This document shows, in pieces, positions 36,111 to 45,692 of a DNA stretch of 64,000 nucleotides. A program made the translations under genes and the position numbers. The notes beneath the pieces were generated by a model that was given only the letters and a program-made list of their open reading frames with translations, did no database searches and was not told the DNA's origin. How positions within the stretch are numbered: position 1 is the stretch's first letter; each line of letters opens with the position of its first letter. This stretch comes from Flagellimonas yonaguniensis (GTDB taxonomy: Bacteria > Bacteroidota > Bacteroidia > Flavobacteriales > Flavobacteriaceae): positions 186,001-250,000 of the forward strand of contig NZ_JARFVB010000001.1 in NCBI RefSeq assembly GCF_029193885.1. The letters are read 5' to 3'.

Positions 36111-36123
36111 AGGGGGATGTCTA

Positions 36124-36330
36124 CTAATCTATAGCATAAAAAGCTTCTTGATCAAAAGCATAAAACCTGTGAAAAAATCGTTTTTGTAAACTTGAACATT
36201 CTCGTCCATCGTAGTGTTTGATTTTAGTGCCATGGTTAATTTGGTTTGCGGTGTTAATTTGGGTAAAAATTTCGATATAACCAAATATATAATCGATGAA
36301 TGGCAATTTAAAACTATTGTTGTGTAATGC
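36124..36330 (-). CDS. Small hypothetical protein, weak support
   Basis: From the ATG at 36330 the frame encodes 68 residues (MALHNNSFKLPFIDYIFGYI and onward), ending in FYAFDQEAFYAID. Composition is aromatic-rich, with no signal peptide or recognised motif. It lies 30 nt upstream... downstream of the scoB stop on the same strand and before a hairpin. It may be a real accessory protein or an open frame by chance in AT-rich DNA. Confidence 0.3.
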   Translation of the reverse strand, partial: ALHNNSFKLPFIDYIFGYIEIFTQINTANQINHGTKIKHYDGRECSSLQKRFFHRFYAFDQEAFYAID

Positions 36331-36364
36331 CATATTTATGTTGTAAAAATGGCGCAAATATTTA

Positions 36365-37018
36365 TCAAATATTCATTTCGGGAATGTCTCCCTCCACCAC
36401 TAATTTACCTTCGGTAGCTTCCTGAATTTCTTCAACGGATACCCCAGGCGCCCTTTCCAATAATTTGAATCCATCTTTCGTAACTTCCAGCACGGCAAGG
36501 TTGGTCACAATTTTGGTCACACAGCCTACTCCGGTCAGTGGCAAGGTACATCGCTTCAACAATTTCGATTGTCCTGCTCTATTGGTATGCATCATGGCCA
36601 CGATGATATTCTCAGCGGATGCCACCAAGTCCATGGCACCTCCCATCCCTTTTACCATCTTTCCCGGAATCTTCCAGTTAGCGATATCGCCATTCTGTGC
36701 AACTTCCATTGCCCCTAGGATGGTCAAATCCACATGTTGGCCCCTAATCATGGAAAAACTCAGAGCGGAGTCAAAAAAAGAGGCTCCTGGCAAGGTGGTT
36801 ATGGTTTGTTTGCCTGCATTGATGATGTCGGCATCCTCTTCTCCTTCAAATGGGAAAGGCCCCATACCCAACACTCCGTTCTCACTCTGAAATTCCACAC
36901 TTATATCATCACGGACAAAATTGGCCACCAAAGTAGGTATCCCAATCCCAAGGTTAACGTAGTATCCGTCCCTGACCTCTTGTGCAATGCGTTTTGCTAT
37001 TCCGTTTTTATCTAACAT
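36365..37018 (-). CDS. scoB: 3-oxoacid CoA-transferase subunit B
   Basis: 217 residues. The catalytic Glu is in the signature FQSENGVLGMGP (about residue 46), and the N-terminal YYVNLGIGIPT glycine loop is typical. Together with subunit A it moves CoA from succinyl-CoA to acetoacetate, or uses acetate/butyrate-type acids. The paired genes are separated by a truncated four-helix-bundle gene instead of being adjacent. Confidence 0.94.
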   Translation of the reverse strand: MLDKNGIAKRIAQEVRDGYYVNLGIGIPTLVANFVRDDISVEFQSENGVLGMGPFPFEGEEDADIINAGKQTITTLPGASFFDSALSFSMIRGQHVDLTILGAMEVAQNGDIANWKIPGKMVKGMGGAMDLVASAENIIVAMMHTNRAGQSKLLKRCTLPLTGVGCVTKIVTNLAVLEVTKDGFKLLERAPGVSVEEIQEATEGKLVVEGDIPEMNI

Positions 37019-37040
37019 AATTTGAAAATATCTTAATTGT

Positions 37041-37262
37041 TCAATTAGACAATTTTACCTTTTTGCTTGTCGAAATGATTTTTGATATGATTAAAATAAT
37101 TGACCTAAGCTCACTTATCAAGCTATCATTTGGAGATGGATAGTGGATAGAATCTTTACATAAATCCAACCAATATTCCAATTCATTAGCTTCTTTGGCT
37201 GCTATTTTGAATTTATGAATAAAGTCTGCCAAACTTTCTGCATTTTGTTTATCGTTTCTCAT
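37041..37262 (-). pseudogene. N-terminally truncated four-helix-bundle (S23 family) gene
   Basis: About 73 residues that match only the second half of the family: QNAESLADFIHKFKIAAKEA, NELEYWLDLCKDS, and a last helix LRSIILIISKIISTSKK. The first two helices with the SVxNIAEG-like motif are missing, and only about 27 nt separate its first codon from the scoA stop. It lies between scoA and scoB. Probably a decayed insertion, although the remaining frame is intact. Confidence 0.7.
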
Positions 37263-37289
37263 CTTCAAATTACAGCATTGAATAATTAT

Positions 37290-37988
37290 TTAATGGGCTC
37301 TTACTGTTCTTTGCTCAATTCGTTTCTCAAATGTGTCCCCTTGGAAAATACGTTGCACAAATATGCCGGGAATATGTATCTCATTGGGGGCCAAACTACC
37401 TGCTGGCAGAAGCTCCTCTACCTCGGCCACGGTAATGGTGGCAGCCCCACACATGCACGGATTGAAATTCCTTGCTGTGCCTTTGAAGATCAAGTTGCCC
37501 GCTTCATCCCCCTTCCATGCCTTTACAAAAGCATAATCGGCCTTGAAAGCTGGTTCCAACACATACATTTTCCCATCGAATTCACGGGTCTCTTTTCCTT
37601 CGGCCACCTCGGTCCCATAACCTGCAGGTGTGTAAAAGGCGGGGAATCCTGCTTGTGCCGCTCTACATTTCTCCGCAAGCGTTCCTTGCGGTGTGAGTTC
37701 CACTTCGAGTTCTCCGCTCAGCATTTGACGTTCAAACTCATCATTTTCACCCACGTAGGAGGAAATCATTTTCTTGATTTGATGTTTCTGTAAAAGTAGC
37801 CCCAGACCAAAATCATCGACCCCGGCATTGTTGGATATACAGGTAATATCCTTAATGCCCAATCGCACCAATTCGGCGATGGCGTTTTCAGGTATTCCAC
37901 ATAGGCCAAACCCGCCCAGCATGAAGGTCATGCCATCTTCGACACCTTTTAAAGCTTCGGCAACATTGGCAACTGTTTTGTTGATCAT
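37290..37988 (-). CDS. scoA: 3-oxoacid CoA-transferase subunit A
   Basis: 232 residues. The CoA-binding glycine motif is [17 protein letters not shown] near residue 20; further signatures are [41 protein letters not shown] and the C-terminal [11 protein letters not shown]. Upstream gene of the CoA-transferase pair used in ketone-body or short-chain acid metabolism. Confidence 0.94.
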   Translation of the reverse strand: MINKTVANVAEALKGVEDGMTFMLGGFGLCGIPENAIAELVRLGIKDITCISNNAGVDDFGLGLLLQKHQIKKMISSYVGENDEFERQMLSGELEVELTPQGTLAEKCRAAQAGFPAFYTPAGYGTEVAEGKETREFDGKMYVLEPAFKADYAFVKAWKGDEAGNLIFKGTARNFNPCMCGAATITVAEVEELLPAGSLAPNEIHIPGIFVQRIFQGDTFEKRIEQRTVRAH

Positions 37989-38027
37989 AGAATTCTTATT
38001 TATTTTCCCTGAAATTACGATTTAAAT

Positions 38028-38067
38028 AAAAAAGCCCCAAGCAAATTTAGATATGCTTGGGGCTTTA
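38028..38067 (-). terminator. Intrinsic terminator of the RicT-GldH-PBP1A operon
   Basis: Perfect 13-bp stem AAAGCCCCAAGCA (38031-38043) with TGCTTGGGGCTTT (38054-38066); on the minus strand it is followed by a T-rich run. It lies between the PBP1A stop and the scoA start. Confidence 0.92.
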
Positions 38068-38088
38068 TTTCATTAAAATGGGTTCCTT

Positions 38089-40428
38089 CTAGAAATCCAA
38101 ATCGTCCAAATCGTCTTCGGTATCAATTTGCTCCTCTTCTTTATCTTGCTGCTTGGAACAATCCACATTGATGGAGAGTTCCTCTGGTTCTTCAAAAGCA
38201 TCCTGGGAAATACCTAGTTCCTCATTGGCATAGTTCTTTTTCATATAGACGGCCCAAATGGGCAATGCCATTGCCGCTCCTTGTCCATAAGCCAGACGGT
38301 TAAAGTGGATGGACCTATCCTCGCCTCCTACCCAGACTCCAGTCACTAAGTTGGGCACCATACCCATAAACCACCCATCACTTTGGTTCTGGGTAGTTCC
38401 TGTTTTCCCCGCTATTGGGTTATTGAGTTCGTAAGGATATCCAGTAATAATCTCTTTATACACCGTATTGTTAACTCCATAGGTATGCCTTAGTCTCCCA
38501 CCGGAACCATATTGTGTCACCCCTTCCAAAAGGTTGACCATGGCATAGGCCACATCTTTACTGAGCACATCCTTTGTCTCGGGCGTATATTCGTAAAGTA
38601 CGGTTCCATTTTTATCCTCTATACGGGTAACCATTACGGGTTTTACATAAACGCCTTGGTTGGCATACGTTCCAAAAGCACCCACCATTTCATAAACACT
38701 TACATCGGGCGTACCCAATGCAATGGATGGCACTTCTGGAATTTCTTTGGTAATGCCCATGTTCTTGGCTATTGAGGCCACCGATCCAGGGCCTACCCTA
38801 TCAATGAGTTGTGCCGTTATGGTATTTACCGAATTGGCCAAGGCATTTTTCAAGGTCATATCTTCCCCGGAATACTTTCCGTCCGAGTTCTTTGGGCACC
38901 ATGCAGCCATGTTTCCATGTTTTCCAGGTTCAATACAATATTGGTTGTCCGGAAGGGTGTAACATGGCGAATAGCGAAGCTGATCGATGGCAGCGGCATA
39001 CACAAAGGGCTTGAACAAGGAGCCTGCCTGTCTTGAGCCTTGTATCACATTGTCATATTGGAAATGTTTGTAATCCACACCTCCCACCCATGCTTTTACA
39101 TGGCCTGTTTGGGGCTCCATGGACATCATGGCGGTTCGCAGGAAGGTTTTGTAGTACCTAATGGAGTCCATCGGGGTCATTATGGTATCCTTATCATAAG
39201 AATCGCTGTTCCAATCAAAAACGGTCATTTCCGCCTTCTCATGGAAGGTTGTCTCGATTTCTTTTTCGGACAATCCCTCTCGTTTTAAGTGGCGCCATCT
39301 TGCCGATCGTCTCATGGCCCTATCCATAATGGTATCAATAGCTCCCCTGCTCACATCCAGGAATGGAGCGGTTGGGTTGCGATCGGGTGTATTTTGATGA
39401 AAGAATTCCGCTTGAAGGTTCTTCATGTGCTCCTGCACGGCTTCTTCCGCATTTGCCTGCATTCTTGCATCTATGGTCGTGTAGACCTTTAATCCATCCA
39501 AATAAATATTGTATTTCTCGCCATCGGGTTTCGGATTGTCGCTTGCCCAGTTATTCAACCAACGCTGCATGTACATCCTAAAATAAGTGGCCAGTCCTTC
39601 ATTGTGCAGTTCTGGACTGTAATTTAAGTTCAAGTCCAATGTTTGGAGTGAGTCTTTTTCCTTTTCGGAAATGTAACCGTATTTAGCCATTTGTGATAGG
39701 ACAACGTCCCTCCGGCTTTTAGTGCCCACAGGGTTTCGATGTGGTCTGGGGTTGTACAGGGAAGAGTTTTTGAACATTCCGACAAGCATTGCGGCTTCTT
39801 CCGTTCTAAGCTCCATCGGTTCTTTGCCAAAGTATACCCTAGCTGCCGATCTAATTCCATCTGCATTGTTCCCAAAGTCATAGATGTTGAAGTACATCGC
39901 CATGATCTCCTCTTTGGTATAGTTTCGCTCCAATCGGACAGCAATGACCCATTCCTTTACTTTTTGAAGAATTGCATTGGTAGTACTTTCCTTGTCCCTG
40001 ACCCCAATAAAAAGCTGTCTTGCCAACTGTTGGGAAATGGTACTGGCACCCCCTTTTGTCCCTAAAAAAGCCAAGGCTCTTGCGAATCCACGGGCATCGA
40101 TACCGGAATGGTCATAATATCTTACATCTTCGGTGGCCACCAAAGCATCGACCAAGTTTTGAGGAAGGTCACCGTACGCTACTGGGGTACGGTTGTCATC
40201 CAAATAATATTTACCCAAGGTCTCTCCATCGGAAGAAATTATCTCTGTGGCCAAATTGGTGCTTGGGTTTTCCAAGCGTTCAAAAGTGGGCATCTCTCCA
40301 AAGACCCCCCATGAGGCCAAAAGAAAAATGAGAACGGCAGAAAGAACTCCTGCTCCGAATAAAATCCAAAACCACTTAATGAAAGGGAAAAAATTCTGCT
40401 GCTGTTTTTTTTGACGCTTCTTTGCCAT
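38089..40428 (-). CDS. Bifunctional penicillin-binding protein 1A (transglycosylase/transpeptidase)
   Basis: 779 residues. One membrane helix near residue 20-40 follows a Lys/Gln-rich start. The GT51 transglycosylase domain has the catalytic Glu in VATEDVRYYDHSGID and the segments GGASTISQQLARQL and MYFNIYDFG. The transpeptidase domain has SxxK in AGSLFKPF, SxN in LANSVNTI and KTGTTQNQS. It polymerises and cross-links peptidoglycan. The C-terminus is acidic (EEEQIDTEDDLDDLDF). Its ATG overlaps the gldH stop. Confidence 0.96.
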   Translation of the reverse strand: MAKKRQKKQQQNFFPFIKWFWILFGAGVLSAVLIFLLASWGVFGEMPTFERLENPSTNLATEIISSDGETLGKYYLDDNRTPVAYGDLPQNLVDALVATEDVRYYDHSGIDARGFARALAFLGTKGGASTISQQLARQLFIGVRDKESTTNAILQKVKEWVIAVRLERNYTKEEIMAMYFNIYDFGNNADGIRSAARVYFGKEPMELRTEEAAMLVGMFKNSSLYNPRPHRNPVGTKSRRDVVLSQMAKYGYISEKEKDSLQTLDLNLNYSPELHNEGLATYFRMYMQRWLNNWASDNPKPDGEKYNIYLDGLKVYTTIDARMQANAEEAVQEHMKNLQAEFFHQNTPDRNPTAPFLDVSRGAIDTIMDRAMRRSARWRHLKREGLSEKEIETTFHEKAEMTVFDWNSDSYDKDTIMTPMDSIRYYKTFLRTAMMSMEPQTGHVKAWVGGVDYKHFQYDNVIQGSRQAGSLFKPFVYAAAIDQLRYSPCYTLPDNQYCIEPGKHGNMAAWCPKNSDGKYSGEDMTLKNALANSVNTITAQLIDRVGPGSVASIAKNMGITKEIPEVPSIALGTPDVSVYEMVGAFGTYANQGVYVKPVMVTRIEDKNGTVLYEYTPETKDVLSKDVAYAMVNLLEGVTQYGSGGRLRHTYGVNNTVYKEIITGYPYELNNPIAGKTGTTQNQSDGWFMGMVPNLVTGVWVGGEDRSIHFNRLAYGQGAAMALPIWAVYMKKNYANEELGISQDAFEEPEELSINVDCSKQQDKEEEQIDTEDDLDDLDF

Positions 40429-40919
40429 TATAATTTGGGTGCTTTTTCTATTTCCAAACCAACATCCGTTACTCCTTCAAGAATATGAAGGCCTTCCACA
40501 TCGCCATTTTTGCGCATGGCATGGGAAATGTTCACTTTATATACGCCGGAATCCGGAAAATCGATGTTTTCTTTGAACCAAAGTTTATTTTCCTTAACGC
40601 TTCCCATTCCTTTTCCCAACCATTCGCCATTGGATTCCGCCATTCTGTATTCCAGTGTATCCTTAACGGTATTTCCGCTTGGATATTCCATCTCGGTAAT
40701 CAGGAATAAATTGCTAAAGGCAAACGTATCATCGTTTCTGATATTGATGAACAGATTGTAGGCCTGGGTAGAATCCAGTTCAGAGAATTGGAAGTCGATT
40801 CCTTGGTCCATCTCCCACTTTCCTTCCTTGATGGGCCGGTAGTCGGAATAAACCAACAACTCATTGCAGGATGATAGGGCAAGTACTGCAATCAGTGGCA
40901 ACAAAAATTTATTTCGCAT
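40428..40919 (-). CDS. gldH: Gliding motility lipoprotein GldH
   Basis: 163 residues from the ATG at 40919; lipoprotein signal MRNKFLLPLIAVLALSSC. The mature part has family features VYSDYRPIKEGKWEMDQGID and YNLFINIRNDDTFAFSNLFL. GldH is required for gliding and T9SS function in Flavobacterium johnsoniae and acts in the periplasm or envelope. The start lies inside the end of ricT (11-bp overlap) and the stop overlaps PBP1A, so the three genes form one unit. Confidence 0.93.
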   Translation of the reverse strand: MRNKFLLPLIAVLALSSCNELLVYSDYRPIKEGKWEMDQGIDFQFSELDSTQAYNLFINIRNDDTFAFSNLFLITEMEYPSGNTVKDTLEYRMAESNGEWLGKGMGSVKENKLWFKENIDFPDSGVYKVNISHAMRKNGDVEGLHILEGVTDVGLEIEKAPKL

Positions 40920-42069
40920 TGGAAGATGCTTTAGGTTTTGGTTTTCTGCGCTTTTTCTTTCTGCGCTTTTTCTTTTTGGGCCTATCAAAACGGGTAAGAC
41001 TATCTTGGCCCACTACATTTTCAAAAGTCGTTTTTTCCTCGATAACATTGTCTGCCGCATATTCTTCAAGACTTGCCACTTTTTGGTTCTTCTGGTTCAA
41101 CTCTAAAATCTCAAGAACCTGGTCCTTGGTCAACGCATGCCAGTTTGCTGGTTCATCCTTATAGGAGAACCAGAGTGTTTCTTTAAAAATATCCGCTTTT
41201 TGGCAGAATGCAATCCCTTTTTGAGTCTTTAGCTTGCTATCGGATGGTGGGAAGTTTTTCAACGCCTCCAGATACATATCCAATTCGTAGTTGAGGCAAC
41301 ATTTGAGCTTTCCACATTGTCCTGCCAATTTCTGTGGGTTCAGAGCTAATTGCTGATAACGGGCGGATGCAGTACTCACGGACCTAAAATCCGTCAACCA
41401 AGTGGAACAGCAGAGTTCCCGACCACAAGAGCCTATTCCGCCCAATCGCTGGGCTTCTTGTCGGTAGCCTATTTGTCGCATTTCAATACGGATGCCAAAT
41501 GCCTTGGCCATATCCTTGATGAGCTGCCTAAAATCAACTCGTTCATCAGCAGTATAATAAAATGTGGCCTTGGATCCATCCCCTTGGAATTCCACATCGC
41601 TCAACTTCATTTCAAGTCTTAACGAGATGGCAATTTCCCTGGAACGTTTTTTTATCTCCTCTTCCCTATTTCTGCATTTTTGCCAAATATCGATGTCCCT
41701 TTGTGTGGCTTTTCTGTAGATTTTAGGAATGGTCTTATCTTCAGGAGACACTTTCTTGTGTTTCATCTGGATTCTTACCAATTCCCCTGTCAGGGTAACC
41801 ACGCCCACATCATGACCGGATTTGGCCTGGGTGGCCACAACATCGCCAATGGACAATGTAAGGTTCTCCGTATTTCTAAAAAATTCCTTTCTACTGTTTT
41901 TGAAACGTACCTCAACACAATCAAAGGGTTTTTGATCGTTGGGCAACGACATATTGGAAAGCCAATCAAAGACTGTCAGCTTATTACAACCATCAGTGCC
42001 GCAAGTACCATTGTTCTTGCAACCACGCGGTTGTCCATCCTTGCCGGTTGAACAACTGCTACACGCCAT
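40909..42069 (-). CDS. ricT: PSP1/RicT (YaaT)-like protein with extra Cys-rich N-terminus
   Basis: 386 residues. The PSP1 core holds the cysteine pairs GSCGRELCCSTW and GQCGKLKCCLNYEL, which bind an Fe-S cluster in the Bacillus RicAFT complex. The first 30 residues add a second cysteine cluster (CSSC ... GCKNNGTCGTDGC), usual in Bacteroidota homologues. The C-terminal tail is strongly basic (RPKKKKRRKKKRRKPKPK), suggesting RNA binding. RicT is implicated in RNA processing. First gene of the operon with gldH and PBP1A. Confidence 0.88.
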   Translation of the reverse strand: MACSSCSTGKDGQPRGCKNNGTCGTDGCNKLTVFDWLSNMSLPNDQKPFDCVEVRFKNSRKEFFRNTENLTLSIGDVVATQAKSGHDVGVVTLTGELVRIQMKHKKVSPEDKTIPKIYRKATQRDIDIWQKCRNREEEIKKRSREIAISLRLEMKLSDVEFQGDGSKATFYYTADERVDFRQLIKDMAKAFGIRIEMRQIGYRQEAQRLGGIGSCGRELCCSTWLTDFRSVSTASARYQQLALNPQKLAGQCGKLKCCLNYELDMYLEALKNFPPSDSKLKTQKGIAFCQKADIFKETLWFSYKDEPANWHALTKDQVLEILELNQKNQKVASLEEYAADNVIEEKTTFENVVGQDSLTRFDRPKKKKRRKKKRRKPKPKASSNAK

Positions 42070-42273
42070 ATTTAATATCTTGATTGAGGTGTCAATAAAA
42101 CGTTGTCAGTTGGATTACAGCCAAATCTACTTCAAGCACTGAGAAATTTAAAACACATCTCGACTGCGCTCGATATGACATGAAATTTCTTCCCATCCGT
42201 TTCAACAACCTCAATAGGGTTCATAAAAATTACTAATTGTAAATATAGTACAATTTGTTGCAGTAGTGAAATG
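42070..42273. other. Intergenic region with repeat fragment
   Basis: No gene. ATCTCGACTGCGCTCGATATGACA (42157-42180 region) belongs to the dispersed repeat family also seen near 1975 and 27440. A TAnnTTTG box for ricT is present on the minus strand (TAGATTTG, 42129-42122). Confidence 0.5.
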
Positions 42274-43305
42274 CTACTTCTTGTATTTCAACACGGGGGA
42301 ACGTCCTTTTTTGAATATTTTGTTGCTAGCTCCCTTGCCTTTACGCAAACGTTTTTGTTCTTCGTAGGGCAATGCATGTACCTCCATGCAATCCACAGAG
42401 CAGCAATTGTTCATTTTTTCGGCGCACTCCTCACATTGAATAAACAACAAATGACAGGCTTCGTTGGCACAATTTACATGAGTATCGCAAGGTTTGCCAC
42501 ATTGATGGCAATGCGCGATCACTTCATCCGAAATGCGTTCGCCCCTTCTATGGTCAAAAACAAAGTTTTTCCCCAGGAATTTATTTTCCAATTGCTTTTC
42601 GCGGACTTGCCTGGTGTATTCTATGATGCCACCTTCCAACTGGTAGACATTTTTAAAGCCTTTGTGTTTATAGTATGCACTGGCTTTTTCACAACGGATG
42701 CCTCCCGTACAGTACATGACCAATTTTTTATCTTCCTTGTGCTCTGCCAAGTCTTGTTCAATAATGTCGAGAGAATCACGAAACGTGTCCACATCGGGCG
42801 TAACGGCATTCTTAAAATGCCCTATCTCACTTTCGTAGTGGTTTCGCATATCCACCAGAACGGTGTTCTCATCCTCAATAAGTTCATTAAATTGTTCTGC
42901 CCCTACGTGGATTCCTTTGTTGGTCACATCAAAGGTGGCATCGTTCAAGCCATCGGCCACAATCTTGTTGCGGACCTTCACTTTCAACTTTAAAAATGAT
43001 TTATTGTCCTGTTCAATAGCAATGTTCAACCGAACATTTTCCAAAAATGAAATGCTGTCCAAGTGCTCCTTAAAAACCTTGAAGTTATCCGCAGGAACCG
43101 AAAGCTGCGCATTGATGCCTTCATGGGCTACGTAAATCCGACCTAGAACTTCCATACCGTTCCAGGTCAAGAAGAGATGGTTCCTCAAAATTTGAGGGTT
43201 GCCTATGTGTGCATATTTGTAGAAAGAGATGGTAAGCCGATCTTTACCGGCCTCCTCAATAAGCGCCTCCCTTTCTTTTGCACTCAATGTATTGTACAGT
43301 TGCAT
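42274..43305 (-). CDS. trhO: tRNA uridine(34) hydroxylase, rhodanese family
   Basis: 343 residues. TrhO (YceA) uses O2 to hydroxylate U34 of tRNAs on the way to 5-carboxymethoxy- or methoxyuridine. The N-terminal domain has the AHEGINAQLSVP motif. The rhodanese domain has the active cysteine in YCTGGIRCEKA, and the C-terminal part has several CxxC pairs (CHQCGKPC, CEECAEKMNNCC). Full length. A good promoter lies upstream. Confidence 0.94.
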   Translation of the reverse strand: MQLYNTLSAKEREALIEEAGKDRLTISFYKYAHIGNPQILRNHLFLTWNGMEVLGRIYVAHEGINAQLSVPADNFKVFKEHLDSISFLENVRLNIAIEQDNKSFLKLKVKVRNKIVADGLNDATFDVTNKGIHVGAEQFNELIEDENTVLVDMRNHYESEIGHFKNAVTPDVDTFRDSLDIIEQDLAEHKEDKKLVMYCTGGIRCEKASAYYKHKGFKNVYQLEGGIIEYTRQVREKQLENKFLGKNFVFDHRRGERISDEVIAHCHQCGKPCDTHVNCANEACHLLFIQCEECAEKMNNCCSVDCMEVHALPYEEQKRLRKGKGASNKIFKKGRSPVLKYKK

Positions 43306-43349
43306 GCTATACCTAATTAAGTTAAAGAATGGTTCTTGAAAATGTGGTG

Positions 43350-43382
43350 CAAAGATAAAAATTAAAGGGAGAGCAAATCAAA
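43350..43382 (-). promoter_or_regulatory. Bacteroidota-type promoter of trhO
   Basis: Minus strand: TTTG (43382-43379), 21 nt spacer, TATCTTTG (43357-43350), 44 nt before the ATG. Confidence 0.6.
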
Positions 43383-43577
43383 AGGGCCTGTTAATGGCCC
43401 CTTGATCCACTATTCTTTTTCACAGCTATTATTTTCTCCCTCCTAGCAATTGTGAACTGTAGCCAGTTCTATATAGATGAGTTAGTACACTTAAGATGTA
43501 TTGTTATTAAAAAGGTTGCGTGCCCTTTTTTTCATGTGGAAAGAAATGGTATTTTAGCCTTCCTAACAATTTTAACC

Positions 43578-44585
43578 ATGAGCAAAGAGAAAGAAGCAAA
43601 ATTAAAGGCCCTTAAACTTACATTGGACAAGTTGGACAAAACCTATGGAAAAGGGGCTGTCATGAAAATGGGTGACAGTGTTGTTGAAGATGTAGAGGTC
43701 ATTCCTTCCGGCTCGTTGGGATTGGATATTGCTTTAGGTGTGGGGGGTTACCCCAAAGGAAGGGTTGTGGAAATTTACGGTCCGGAATCGTCCGGTAAAA
43801 CCACATTGACCCTGCACGCGATTGCCGAAGCTCAAAAAGCCGGCGGTATTGCTGCATTTATTGATGCGGAACATGCTTTCGACCGTTTTTATGCCAAAAA
43901 ATTAGGGGTTGATATCGACAACTTGATCATTTCACAGCCCGATCACGGTGAGCAGGCCCTGGAAATTGCCGACAACCTGATTCGCTCCGGAGCCATCGAT
44001 ATCGTAATCGTGGATTCCGTGGCAGCCCTGACCCCAAAAAGTGAAATCGAAGGGGAAATGGGCGATTCCAAAATGGGATTGCACGCCAGGTTGATGTCAC
44101 AGGCTTTGCGAAAACTGACATCCACGATCAGCAAAACAAAATGTACCGTGATTTTCATTAACCAGTTGCGGGAAAAAATCGGGGTCATGTTCGGTAACCC
44201 TGAAACAACAACTGGTGGTAATGCCCTAAAATTCTACGCATCCGTTCGATTGGACATTAGGCGTTCCACTCAAATTAAAAGTACCGATGGCGAAGTACAG
44301 GGAAACAAGACCCGCGTCAAAGTTGTGAAAAACAAGGTGGCACCCCCTTTTAAAACAGCCGAGTTCGACATTATGTACGGGGAAGGAATCTCCAAGATCG
44401 GGGAAATCCTTGATTTGGGTGTAGCCTACGAAATCGTCAAGAAAAGCGGTTCTTGGTTCAGTTATGGCGACACTAAATTGGGACAAGGACGGGATGCCGT
44501 GAAATCATTGCTGATGGACAACCCCGAACTGGCCGAAGAATTGGAAGACAAGATCAAAGAGGCCATTGCTGCGGTAAGTGCATAA
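43578..44585 (+). CDS. recA: Recombinase RecA
   Basis: 335 residues from the ATG at 43578 ([18 protein letters not shown]). Walker A is GPESSGKTT; the [30 protein letters not shown] stretch carries loop L2 elements. RecA forms filaments on single-stranded DNA, drives strand exchange and stimulates self-cleavage of LexA/S24 repressors. The upstream frame extension is not conserved. No clear LexA box is recognised upstream. Confidence 0.98.
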   Translation: MSKEKEAKLKALKLTLDKLDKTYGKGAVMKMGDSVVEDVEVIPSGSLGLDIALGVGGYPKGRVVEIYGPESSGKTTLTLHAIAEAQKAGGIAAFIDAEHAFDRFYAKKLGVDIDNLIISQPDHGEQALEIADNLIRSGAIDIVIVDSVAALTPKSEIEGEMGDSKMGLHARLMSQALRKLTSTISKTKCTVIFINQLREKIGVMFGNPETTTGGNALKFYASVRLDIRRSTQIKSTDGEVQGNKTRVKVVKNKVAPPFKTAEFDIMYGEGISKIGEILDLGVAYEIVKKSGSWFSYGDTKLGQGRDAVKSLLMDNPELAEELEDKIKEAIAAVSA

Positions 44586-44681
44586 TACTTTTATCGATTT
44601 TTTTGGGAGATTAACTTTTAGTTGTGATGATTCCACGCAACCCTTGTGTATACTGTACATCTAGGGAGTAAAAGGATTATT

Positions 44682-45122
44682 ATGAAAAAAGTGCTAATGC
44701 CCTTTATTTTTATTGTGGCATGCTCATGGTTCATTTCATGTGAAGTGGACGATGATTCCCCAAATTTTTACTTTGCCGCCCTGACCACGGTCGAGGCTGA
44801 TATGCCTGAATCTTTTGAATATGGGAAAACTTACGACATTGACGTAACCTACCTTAGACCTAATGGCTGCACCTTTTTTGAAGGGTTCGATGTGACACAA
44901 ACCACAGAGACAGGCCGCGATGTTGTGGTAATAGGGTCTGTACTAACGGATGAAGACCGAGTATGCACAGAAATGGCAGAGGAAGTTGTGGCCAACCTGA
45001 AGTTTAAGGTAATTTATAAGGACGATTATACATTTAGATTTTATGCAGGGGATGATGCCGATGGCAACGCCACTTTCTTGGAATACACTGTCCCCTTGGT
45101 AGAGGAAACACCAACAAATTAA
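44682..45122 (+). CDS. Small acidic lipoprotein, unknown function
   Basis: 146 residues. The lipoprotein signal MKKVLMPFIFIVACSWFISC has Cys20, followed by EVDDD, an acidic start that favours surface export. The mature part is beta-rich with two cysteines (NGCTFFEGF and RVCTEMAEE). Similar single-domain lipoproteins precede sigma-factor genes in other flavobacteria, but no family name is certain. It sits 28 nt before the sigma-factor gene and may be co-transcribed. Confidence 0.75.
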   Translation: MKKVLMPFIFIVACSWFISCEVDDDSPNFYFAALTTVEADMPESFEYGKTYDIDVTYLRPNGCTFFEGFDVTQTTETGRDVVVIGSVLTDEDRVCTEMAEEVVANLKFKVIYKDDYTFRFYAGDDADGNATFLEYTVPLVEETPTN

Positions 45123-45150
45123 ATGGCAACAATCCAAAATTGACCAACAT

Positions 45151-45681
45151 TTGGATCTTGATGAATTGATACATAACTGTCAGAAGGGAAACCGACAGGC
45201 CCAAGCTGAACTATACCGGAGATATTCCGGTATTCTTTTCGGTATGTGCCTCAAGTATTCCCGGAACAAAACTGAGGCGGAAGACAATCTGCATGACAGT
45301 TTTATGACCATATTCGACAAGGTCGATCAATTTGGTTTCAAGGGGTCTTTTGAAGGTTGGATCAAGAGGATAACAGTAAACACAGTCCTCCAGAAATACA
45401 GAAAAGACCAACATCTCAACCTTGTTTCGGAAAACACCGAAGATGAAGTAGAGGTGGATACCGAAGATGTGGATATCAGTCTACCCACCCTTTTGGGATA
45501 CATTCAAGAACTGCCACATAAATATAGGTTGACGTTCAACCTTTATGTATTGGACGGCTACAGTCATAAGGAAATCAGTGAGATGTTGGGGACATCCACT
45601 GGCACCTCAAAATCCAATTTGGCAAGGGCAAAAGCCATTTTGAGGGATAAAATAGAAAAAACCAAAATCAACATTGCTTAA
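45151..45681 (+). CDS. ECF-type RNA polymerase sigma factor
   Basis: 176 residues. Region 2 shows AQAELYRRYSGILFGMCLKY and DNLHDSFMTIFDKVDQF; region 4 shows LPHKYRLTFNLYVLDGYSHK followed by EISEMLGTSTGTSKSNLARA. The start is TTG at 45151; no ATG exists before region 2. The partner gene begins 8 nt downstream and encodes a membrane protein with anti-sigma-like layout, so the two probably form an envelope-sensing module. Confidence 0.9.
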   Translation: MDLDELIHNCQKGNRQAQAELYRRYSGILFGMCLKYSRNKTEAEDNLHDSFMTIFDKVDQFGFKGSFEGWIKRITVNTVLQKYRKDQHLNLVSENTEDEVEVDTEDVDISLPTLLGYIQELPHKYRLTFNLYVLDGYSHKEISEMLGTSTGTSKSNLARAKAILRDKIEKTKINIA

Positions 45682-45692
45682 ATAAATCAATG

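Noticed and set aside
43376-43425. AAGGGCC / GGCCCCTT hairpin as a terminator
   Set aside because: It lies in the divergent promoter region between trhO and recA, where no transcript needs to end, and has no T-run directly after the stem.
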